NCBI GenBank assembly: GCA_022837185.1
Contig: JALHJD010000218.1
Coordinates: forward strand, 1 to 5,003
Source of the DNA: Desulfobacteraceae bacterium
GTDB taxonomy: Bacteria; Desulfobacterota; Desulfobulbia; Desulfobulbales; Desulfobulbaceae
Direction: 5' to 3'
DNA: 5,003 bases
The notes under the pieces are model-generated. The model was not told where the DNA came from. It did not search any database and saw nothing but the letters and a program-made list of their open reading frames with translations. The translations under genes were made by a program, and so were the position numbers. This document shows, in pieces, positions 1 to 5,003 of this stretch (its first letter is position 1; each line of letters opens with the position of its first letter).

Positions 1-655
1 CGTCAACGTGGCCAGGGGGGAATACCTGGCCCTGTTCAGCGTCCGCGAGGAAAACAGGCGGCTGTGGAAAGCCCTCCAGGAATCGAGGGATGCAGCCAAT
101 CGCAACCGCGAGGCCCTGGCCACCAACACCCGGCTGCGCAAACTCCTGGAATTCAAGGAGAGCACGGATCTTCCCATGCTGGCCGCCCGCATTGTCGGCA
201 AGGATCCCTCCCTCTGGTTTCGGACCGTGGTCGTGGATCGGGGTTCGAGCGACGGGGTGGTCAAGGGAATGCCGGTGGTCGACGGGGCCGGCGTGGTGGG
301 GCAGGTGTTCAGCGTCTCACCCAACTATTCCAAGGTACTGCTGGCCATCGCGCCCAGCAGCGCCATCGACGTCCTGTTGCAGAAATCCAGGGTGCGGGGC
401 ATTCTCAAGGGCACCGGTTCGCTCACCTATAAACTTGATTACGTCCTCAAGACCGTTGATGTCCAGGAAGGCGATCATGTGGTGACCGCCGGCTACGGCG
501 GCCTGTTTCCCACCGGCATGCCGGTGGGCGTCGTTTCCCAGGTGGTCAGGAAGCGCAGGGGCATGTTCCTGGATATTGAGGTGACGCCGACCGTTGACTT
601 CCTGACCCTGGAGGATTTGCTGATTATTGAGCGGGAGATGGAGTTTACCCGATAA
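1..655 (+). CDS. mreC: Rod shape-determining protein MreC (5'-truncated by window edge)
   Basis: MreC is a bitopic inner-membrane protein whose periplasmic part forms scaffolds that bind PBP2 and connect the MreB cytoskeleton to wall synthesis. The frame is open to base 2 with no stop, so the GTG at position 8 is an internal valine and not a start. The visible 218 codons begin in the juxtamembrane coiled coil (EYLALFSVREENRRLW, then a heptad-like stretch to about the LRKLLEFK segment). The two beta-barrel domains follow, with family hallmarks: DRGSSDGVVKGMPVV, GVVGQV, RGILKGTG, a GDHVVTAGYGG turn and FPTGMPVGVVSQV. The N-terminal cytoplasmic tail and membrane helix, probably around 60 residues, lie outside the window. 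The TAA stop is 2 nt before mreD, which fits an mre operon, and mreB is expected upstream. Identity is secure; the full length is unknown. Confidence 0.95.
   Translation, partial: VNVARGEYLALFSVREENRRLWKALQESRDAANRNREALATNTRLRKLLEFKESTDLPMLAARIVGKDPSLWFRTVVVDRGSSDGVVKGMPVVDGAGVVGQVFSVSPNYSKVLLAIAPSSAIDVLLQKSRVRGILKGTGSLTYKLDYVLKTVDVQEGDHVVTAGYGGLFPTGMPVGVVSQVVRKRRGMFLDIEVTPTVDFLTLEDLLIIEREMEFTR
634..643 (+). promoter_or_regulatory. Probable Shine-Dalgarno region of mreD
   Basis: Two GGAG tetramers (634-637 and 640-643) lie inside the last codons of mreC, 14 or more nt before the ATG at 658. The spacing is longer than ideal, so initiation probably relies partly on ribosomes terminating at the mreC stop 2 nt upstream of the start. 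The evidence is the sequence motif and its position only. Confidence 0.4.
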
Positions 656-657
656 CA

Positions 658-1212
658 ATGGTCACTGTTGCCGCCTATACCTTGCTCGGCCTGTTCCTTG
701 CCGTTCTGCAGACGACCGTCCTGATGATCAACCCCATGTGGATCGGGGCCCCTGACCTGTATTACGTCCTGGTCGCGTACCTGGCCTACAGGATGGATAT
801 CCTGCGCGGCCTGATCATCCTCTTCCCCGTGAGCTGGACCATGGACGTGTTGTCCGGCGTCGTCCTCGGCACCTATCCGGCAATCTGTTTCATCGCGTTT
901 GTCCTGCTCAAGTTCACGACGGTGAAAATGCCGGTGCGCGAGTCGCTGTACCAGGTCCCGTTCATCGGGGTCAGCTACCTGGTCGTGTCCAAATTCGTGT
1001 ACCTCATCCTCTCCTTCCTGGAGCCCGGAGTTCTCGCCCCCTGGTCGTGGCCGGCCGTGCTGCTCCGCGTTTTCCTGCTGGTTGTCCTCGCCTTTCCCCT
1101 GTTCCGGCTGTTCGAAATGGTCAACCGCCGTCTCCAGGGGAGCCTGATTCCTTTCAAAATGCTGCGGGTGCAGGGCGGTAATCGCTACAGGCAGGAGATG
1201 GAAAAGAAGTGA
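658..1212 (+). CDS. mreD: Rod shape-determining protein MreD
   Basis: MreD is a small polytopic inner-membrane component of the elongasome, working with MreC and MreB to position PBP2 and RodA. The product is 184 aa, slightly longer than E. coli MreD (about 162). It is dominated by hydrophobic segments at roughly residues 5-24, 32-46, 50-70, 72-88, 101-120 and 132-152, and ends in a basic, polar cytoplasmic tail (from about residue 156 to the end, KMLRVQGGNRYRQEMEKK). Family features include the PDL motif at 32-34 and the SWTMDVLSGVVLGTYP stretch (59-74) with its conserved Asp63 and Ser-Gly. The ATG at 658 is the first start after the mreC stop and leaves a complete first membrane helix. The TGA stop overlaps the mrdA start. 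MreD diverges fast in sequence, so the call rests on length, topology, motifs and position between mreC and mrdA; together these are convincing. Confidence 0.93.
   Translation: MVTVAAYTLLGLFLAVLQTTVLMINPMWIGAPDLYYVLVAYLAYRMDILRGLIILFPVSWTMDVLSGVVLGTYPAICFIAFVLLKFTTVKMPVRESLYQVPFIGVSYLVVSKFVYLILSFLEPGVLAPWSWPAVLLRVFLLVVLAFPLFRLFEMVNRRLQGSLIPFKMLRVQGGNRYRQEMEKK
1193..1197 (+). promoter_or_regulatory. Shine-Dalgarno of mrdA, deciding the GTG start
   Basis: AGGAG lies 11 nt before the GTG at 1209, inside the end of mreD. No in-frame ATG occurs before the membrane helix of PBP2, and the only other early candidate seen is a TTG at 1287, so this site and the 4-nt stop/start overlap select the GTG. 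Confidence 0.6.
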
Positions 1213-3185
1213 AGAACATTCGGAAGCGACGCAGCCGCAAGGAGAAACAACCGCGGCCGCCGACCCTTGAAGCGCCGGATGCCCGGTTGACGCTGATAAC
1301 GCCCCGGGATGACGCCGAGCTTGATTTTCTGAAAAAGCGGGCGCTCATTTCATCGATCGTCCTCATAAGCTTTTTTGCCATCCTTGTCGCCAGGCTCTGG
1401 TATCTGCAGATCCAGGAAGGCGAAACCTATGCGAACCTGGCGGACAACAACCGGGTCAGATATGTGGAGATCGCCCCGCCGCGCGGCAATATTTTCGACA
1501 GCACGGGCAAGGAGGTCGTCACCAACCGGCCCTCGTTCAATGTGGTGTTGAGCCGGGAGGACAACCGGCTTGACGATGAACTCCTCAAAAAGGTTGCGGC
1601 CGTCCTCGACGTCGACATATCAACCCTGCTCGACCGGATCAGGAAAATGTCAGATACCCCCGGCCATATACCGATCAGGCTGGCCGAGGACATAGAGTGG
1701 GAAAAGGTGGCCCTGATTGAAAACAACCGCCTTGAACTCCCCGGGATACGGATAGAGGTGGTTCCCCTCCGGGTGTACCACTACGGCAACTATGCCTCGC
1801 ACCTGATCGGCTACCTCGGCGAGATAAGCCAGGAACAGCTCGATGCCGCCGAGTCCGGCATCTACCGGGGCGGGGATCTGGTCGGTAAAATGGGCCTGGA
1901 GAACCTCTACGAGCCTGTCCTGCGCGGGGAAAAGGGCAAGGAGTACATGGAAGTCAATGCCCTCGGCTTTGAACAGAAATACCTCAAGGGGATAGAGCCG
2001 CTGCCCGGAGCCGATCTGCACCTGACGATCAACATGGACCTGCAGCAGGCCGCCGAGGAGATCATGGCCAGCGACGACAAGGCCGGCGCCGTTGTCGCCG
2101 TGGAAGTGAACAGCGGGCGGGTGCTGGCGGCGGCCAGTTCGCCGCAGTTGAAACTGGACGAGTTCATCGGGGGCATATCGACGGTGGCCTGGCAGGCCCT
2201 GCTTGACGACCCCCGCCATCCCTTGATCAACAAAGTCGTCCAGGGCCAGTATCCCCCCGCCTCGACCTATAAAATAGTAACGGCGCTCGCCGGGCTGGGC
2301 GAGGGAGTCATCTCTCCAGATTCCATCATTTTCTGCCCCGGTCATTACCGCTTCGGCAACAGGACCTATCGGTGCTGGAAAAGAGGGGGGCACGGGGCGG
2401 TCAACCTGGAGCGGGCGCTGGCCGAATCCTGCGACGTCTATTTTTACCAGGTCGGGCAGCGTCTGGGCGTGGATCGTTTGGCGGAGTATGCCCGCCGTCT
2501 CGGCCTCGGCAAAAAAACGGGCGTGGACATGGAGCATGAAAAGAGCGGCCTGATCCCGACGGCCGAATGGAAGAAAAAACGATTTGACGTCCCCTGGCAG
2601 GATGGCGAGACTCTGTCAGTGGCCATCGGCCAGGGGTTTGATCTTGCCACGCCGATCCAGGTCTGCATGATGACCGCCGCCCTTGCCAACGGAGGGACCT
2701 TGTACCGGCCGGCATTGATCGAGACCATCCGCGACCCGGACGGGCATGTGGTGAAGCAGTTCGAACCGGAGGTCCTGGAACGGTTTGTGGGGCAGGGCCA
2801 GAACATGCGGCTCGTCAGGGCGGGTCTGGTCGAGGCGGTCAACGGCAAGCGCGGCACCGGACGTCCGGCCCGGCTCGACAATATCACCGTGGCCGGCAAG
2901 ACGGGCACCGCCCAGGTTGTCCGCCTCAAGCAGTATCAGCACCTGAAGGAGGAGGACATCCCCTACAAGTACCGGGACCATGCCTGGTTCACCTGTTTCG
3001 CGCCGGCCGAAAACCCTGAAATCGCGGTGACCGTTCTGATTGAACACGGGCTGCACGGCAGTTCCGGGGCCGGGCCCATAGCCCGTGCGGTTCTGGAGGC
3101 CTATTTCGCCGACCGGCTGCAACAGGGGCAGGACATAGCTTATTCCATTGTTCCCGGACGGGCGGACGGGGAAGAAGTCAATTAA
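1209..3185 (+). CDS. mrdA: Penicillin-binding protein 2, elongasome DD-transpeptidase
   Basis: PBP2 is the class B transpeptidase that cross-links peptidoglycan made by RodA during cell elongation; it is anchored in the inner membrane and acts in the periplasm. The 658-aa product (E. coli PBP2 is 633) has a basic cytoplasmic tail of about 44 residues, one membrane helix (about 45-66) and the pedestal domain with PRGNIFD (91-97), HLIGYLGEIS (198-207) and GKMGLENLYEPVLRG (226-240). The transpeptidase domain runs from about 265 to 636. The active-site motifs are intact: SxxK as S352-T-Y-K355, the SxD form typical of PBP2 as S407-C-D409, and KTG at 564-566. Cys376, Cys389, His395 and Cys408 look like a metal site. 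The GTG start overlaps the mreD TGA, suggesting translational coupling. The SxD motif, the W-K-K-K-R-F segment (454-459) and the adjoining rodA favour PBP2 over the division enzyme FtsI. Beta-lactams would acylate Ser352, as known for the family. Confidence 0.97.
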   Translation: MKNIRKRRSRKEKQPRPPTLEAPDARLTLITPRDDAELDFLKKRALISSIVLISFFAILVARLWYLQIQEGETYANLADNNRVRYVEIAPPRGNIFDSTGKEVVTNRPSFNVVLSREDNRLDDELLKKVAAVLDVDISTLLDRIRKMSDTPGHIPIRLAEDIEWEKVALIENNRLELPGIRIEVVPLRVYHYGNYASHLIGYLGEISQEQLDAAESGIYRGGDLVGKMGLENLYEPVLRGEKGKEYMEVNALGFEQKYLKGIEPLPGADLHLTINMDLQQAAEEIMASDDKAGAVVAVEVNSGRVLAAASSPQLKLDEFIGGISTVAWQALLDDPRHPLINKVVQGQYPPASTYKIVTALAGLGEGVISPDSIIFCPGHYRFGNRTYRCWKRGGHGAVNLERALAESCDVYFYQVGQRLGVDRLAEYARRLGLGKKTGVDMEHEKSGLIPTAEWKKKRFDVPWQDGETLSVAIGQGFDLATPIQVCMMTAALANGGTLYRPALIETIRDPDGHVVKQFEPEVLERFVGQGQNMRLVRAGLVEAVNGKRGTGRPARLDNITVAGKTGTAQVVRLKQYQHLKEEDIPYKYRDHAWFTCFAPAENPEIAVTVLIEHGLHGSSGAGPIARAVLEAYFADRLQQGQDIAYSIVPGRADGEEVN

Positions 3186-3204
3186 TCCTTCGGAAAGAAT
3201 ATGT

Positions 3205-3209
3205 GGGAA
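3205..3209 (+). promoter_or_regulatory. Shine-Dalgarno of rodA, deciding the ATG at 3217
   Basis: GGGAA is followed by a 7-nt spacer and then the ATG at 3217. This is well placed and supports that ATG over an in-frame TTG at 3148, which lies inside the end of mrdA and would add 23 polar, RodA-unlike residues. Confidence 0.6.
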
Positions 3210-3216
3210 CGATGCG

Positions 3217-4329
3217 ATGTTTCGTTTTGATCGACGGCTGATTCATTATTTTGACTGGGTCATGCTCCTGCTGCTGATTCTGGTCAGTGCCATGGCGCTG
3301 GCGAATCTGTTCAGCTCGACCTGGAGCGGCGGGCCGACCGCCTCACCGATTTTTTACAAACAGCTCTACGTCACCCTGTTCGGGCTGGCCCTGATCATCC
3401 TGTTGCTCGGTTTTGACTACAAGGAACTGGAGACGCTCGGGTTCGTATTGTACGCCGCGGTCATCCTGCTGCTGATTTATGCCGCGTTTTACGTCCAAAC
3501 CGTGGCCGGGACGCAGCGCTGGATCAACCTCGGTTTCATGCGGCTGCAGCCCTCGGAACCGGCCAAGCTGGTCATGGTCATTGTCCTGGCGAGTTATTTC
3601 TCCCGCCGGGAAATCGGCGAGGGCTTCCGGTTGCGGGACATTATCAAGCCGGGAATCCTGACCGCGGTGCCCTTTGCTTTGATCCTGATCCAGCCGGACC
3701 TCGGCACTGCTCTGATGATCGCCGTTATCTACGGCTCCATGATCCTCTTTGTCAAGCTGCGCTGGACCACAATCGCCATCCTTGGAACGCTGGGGGCCGC
3801 CGGGGCCTTTGTTTTCTGGAAGTATCTGCTCAAGGACTACCAGCGCCGCCGGATCGAGACCTTTCTCAACCCGGAGGGCGATCCCATGAACCAGGGGTAC
3901 CAGATCATGCAGTCGAAGATAGCGGTCGGCAGCGGCAAGGTCTTTGGCAAGGGCTTCATGGAAGGGACCCAGGGGCACCTGCACTTCCTCCCCGAACGCC
4001 ATACGGATTTTGCCTTTTCAGTCTGGGCGGAGGAATGGGGCTTTGCCGGCTCGGTTTTTTTCATCGGCTGCTATTTCTTCATGCTGTTGTGGGGAATGAA
4101 CATTGCCATGTCCGCCCGGGACAAATTCGGCGTGCTGCTGGCCTTCGGCCTGGTGATGCTCATTTTCTGGCAGGCAGTCATCAACCTGCTGATGATCATG
4201 GGATTTCTGCCGGTGGTAGGCATCCCCCTGCCGCTGTTCAGCTATGGCGGTTCTTCGCTGCTGACGACCCTGATCTGCATCGGCCTGCTGATGAATATCA
4301 GGATGCGGCGCTATCAGGTCAAGGGGTAA
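3217..4329 (+). CDS. rodA: RodA, SEDS-family peptidoglycan glycosyltransferase
   Basis: RodA polymerises lipid II into glycan strands in the inner membrane, paired with PBP2 in the elongasome. Starting at the ATG at 3217 it is 370 aa, the same length as E. coli RodA, and the first helix begins near residue 13 after a short MFRFDRRLIHYFDW lead. About ten hydrophobic segments are visible. SEDS landmarks appear in order: GTQRWINLG (98-106), QPSEPAKL (111-118), QPDLGTAL (159-166), then the long periplasmic loop with RRIETFLNPEGDP (211-223), GYQIMQSKIAVGSG (227-240) and HFLPERHTDFAF (256-267), and finally GIPLPLFSYGGSS (335-347). Asp264 in the HTDF motif matches the proposed catalytic aspartate of RodA. 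The gene sits 31 nt after mrdA with no promoter or terminator seen between them, so co-transcription is likely. Its last 11 nt overlap the end of hemH. RodA is favoured over FtsW by length, the PBP2 partner and the mre context. Confidence 0.96.
   Translation: MFRFDRRLIHYFDWVMLLLLILVSAMALANLFSSTWSGGPTASPIFYKQLYVTLFGLALIILLLGFDYKELETLGFVLYAAVILLLIYAAFYVQTVAGTQRWINLGFMRLQPSEPAKLVMVIVLASYFSRREIGEGFRLRDIIKPGILTAVPFALILIQPDLGTALMIAVIYGSMILFVKLRWTTIAILGTLGAAGAFVFWKYLLKDYQRRRIETFLNPEGDPMNQGYQIMQSKIAVGSGKVFGKGFMEGTQGHLHFLPERHTDFAFSVWAEEWGFAGSVFFIGCYFFMLLWGMNIAMSARDKFGVLLAFGLVMLIFWQAVINLLMIMGFLPVVGIPLPLFSYGGSSLLTTLICIGLLMNIRMRRYQVKG
4319..4329. other. Convergent 3' overlap of rodA and hemH (11 nt)
   Basis: The rodA TAA stop is at 4327-4329 and the hemH TGA stop, read on the - strand, is at 4321-4319, so the last codons of both genes share 11 nt. 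No hairpin followed by a T run was seen next to either stop on either strand. Transcripts from both sides must therefore end inside the opposite gene or by a mechanism not visible here. Confidence 0.9.
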
Positions 4330-5003
4330 CGGTTTCCAGCCGCTGCCGCACCAGGCTGCCCAGGGCCTCGATGAACTGCGGATCGTCGTTCAGGCCGCGG
4401 GTCGATTCAAGGCGCATGCCCAGTTCCCGGGCCATTTCCCTGTACTGAATGTCGATTTCATAGAGGGTCTCCACATGATCGGAGACGAAGCTGATCGGCA
4501 CCATCAGGATGTTCCGGCAGCCCCGGCCGGCCAGTTCCGTGATCATGTCCGGGGTTGAAGGCTCCAGCCATTCGACGGGACCGCTGCGGCTCTGGAAGCA
4601 GAGAATCCCTTCCAGGCCGGTCAGGTTTTCGATGGCGGCGATGGTGGCCCGGATTTCATCGACATAGGGGTCACCTTCGTCGATGAATTTTTTCGGCAGG
4701 CTGTGGGCACTGTACACCACCTGGACAGGGTCGCCGCCGAAGCGGGTGCTTCCTTCCAGGATCCGTTCGGCCAGACAGCGGACATACGACGGCTCCTCGG
4801 GCCAGGAACGTATTTCCAGGACCGGCAGGTCGGGGGCCAGGCGCCGGACCGTTTGGCGGAGGTCGGTAAAGGATGAGCCGCTGGTGGCGATCGAATAATG
4901 GGGATAAAGGGGCAGGGCGATCAGCCGGCTGCAGCCGGCGGCCACCAGTTCGCCAACGACCTCATCGGCAAAGGGATGCCAGTACCGCATGCAGCCGCGG
5001 ACC
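4319..5003 (-). CDS. hemH: Ferrochelatase HemH (5'-truncated by window edge)
   Basis: Ferrochelatase inserts Fe2+ into a porphyrin at the end of haem synthesis. The frame stays open through base 5002, and the methionine at 4990 lies in the conserved MRYWHPF motif, which is normally around residue 90-100. It is therefore internal, and roughly the first 90 residues are missing. Numbering from that Met, motifs are LPLYPHYSIATSGSS (26-40), VVYSAHSLP with catalytic-type His96, GDPYVDEIRATI (106-117), CFQSRSGPVEWLEPST (131-146) and PISFVSDHVETLYEIDIQY (165-183) with the conserved metal-site Glu174. The C-terminus stops soon after the catalytic core, with no Cys-rich [2Fe-2S] extension and no hydrophobic tail. 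Both catalytic residues being present argues for an active enzyme. Whether the substrate is protoporphyrin IX or coproporphyrin III cannot be told from this fragment; the former is usual in Gram-negative bacteria. It is convergent with rodA and so independently transcribed. Confidence 0.95.
   Translation of the reverse strand, partial: VRGCMRYWHPFADEVVGELVAAGCSRLIALPLYPHYSIATSGSSFTDLRQTVRRLAPDLPVLEIRSWPEEPSYVRCLAERILEGSTRFGGDPVQVVYSAHSLPKKFIDEGDPYVDEIRATIAAIENLTGLEGILCFQSRSGPVEWLEPSTPDMITELAGRGCRNILMVPISFVSDHVETLYEIDIQYREMARELGMRLESTRGLNDDPQFIEALGSLVRQRLETVTP

Noticed and set aside
8..10. GTG as the start of mreC
   Set aside because: The frame is open to the window edge, and starting here would give MreC without its membrane anchor and with part of its coiled coil missing. 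The window edge is the better explanation.
1650..2537. Long open frame (295 codons) on the - strand opposite mrdA
   Set aside because: It is fully antisense to the conserved pedestal and transpeptidase coding sequence, the translation resembles no family I know, and long antisense frames are expected in GC-rich genes.
2574..2580. AAAAAAC heptamer in mrdA as a -1 frameshift slippery site
   Set aside because: The heptamer is not in the reading phase required for -1 slippage (the zero-frame codons are AAA at 2574 and AAA at 2577), and the frame continues into the conserved sequence without need of a shift.
3148..3216. Possible 23-residue N-terminal extension of rodA from a TTG start
   Set aside because: It overlaps the end of mrdA, is polar and unlike RodA N-termini, and the ATG at 3217 has a well-spaced Shine-Dalgarno and gives the family's usual 370 aa.
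3186..3216. Promoter or terminator in the mrdA-rodA gap
   Set aside because: The gap is only 31 nt, and I see no -10/-35 pair and no hairpin; it holds the rodA ribosome-binding site and nothing else I can support.
3343..4002. Open frame of 219 codons on the - strand opposite rodA
   Set aside because: The translation is rich in Asp, Gln, Gly and Pro, as expected from reading membrane-protein codons backwards, and it lies wholly inside rodA. Treated as a shadow.
4041..4061. GC-rich stretch followed by seven T as an intrinsic terminator
   Set aside because: Only about 3-bp stems can be formed, and it lies in the middle of the rodA membrane-coding region, where the T run simply encodes Val-Phe-Phe.
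4922..4938. 10-bp palindrome CAGCCGGCTG followed by a partial repeat CAGCCGG, as an operator or repeat element
   Set aside because: It lies within conserved hemH coding sequence (Ala-Ala-Gly-Cys-Ser-Arg) and is readily explained by GC-rich codon choice; no second copy was seen elsewhere in the window.
4988..4990. ATG (- strand) as the start of hemH
   Set aside because: It is the Met of the internal MRYWHPF motif; the frame continues upstream to the window edge, and a start here would lose about the first 90 residues of the fold.

Overview
This is a GC-rich window (about 60% by eye) from a rod-shaped Gram-negative bacterium. It is almost entirely coding: four co-directional + strand genes of the rod/elongasome (mre/mrd) locus, mreC (5' end cut off by the window edge), mreD, mrdA (PBP2) and rodA, followed by a convergent ferrochelatase gene, hemH, on the - strand (5' end cut off by the right edge). 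The protein style (PBP2 with a CPG...RCW...GHG...SCD segment, RodA ending its signature in SYGGSS) and the compact mreC-mreD-mrdA-rodA order suggest a deltaproteobacterial (Desulfobacterota-like) organism. That placement comes from memory of family sequences and is only moderately secure.

Layout: 1-655 mreC C-terminal part; 658-1212 mreD, 2 nt after mreC; 1209-3185 mrdA, whose GTG start overlaps the mreD TGA stop; 3217-4329 rodA after a 31-nt gap; 4319-5003 hemH on the opposite strand, sharing its last 11 nt with the end of rodA. No gene-free stretch exceeds 31 nt. I saw no promoter, intrinsic terminator, RNA gene, IS element, long repeat or CRISPR array. mreB would be expected just upstream, outside the window.

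The four + strand genes form one functional unit. MreC and MreD are the inner-membrane and periplasmic scaffold that links cytoplasmic MreB filaments to the synthesis enzymes. RodA polymerises glycan strands from lipid II and PBP2 cross-links them and activates RodA, giving lateral wall growth and rod shape. The near-zero spacing implies a single transcript with translational coupling. HemH (iron insertion into porphyrin, the last step of haem synthesis) is functionally unrelated and belongs to a separate transcription unit.

All catalytic residues I could check are present and no gene looks broken, so this reads as an ordinary conserved housekeeping locus. I found no undescribed system. The points most worth a second look are a probable Cys3-His metal site beside the PBP2 active site, the overlapping 3' ends of rodA and hemH with no room for a terminator between them, and what a hemH gene implies about haem synthesis if the organism really is a sulfate-reducer relative.
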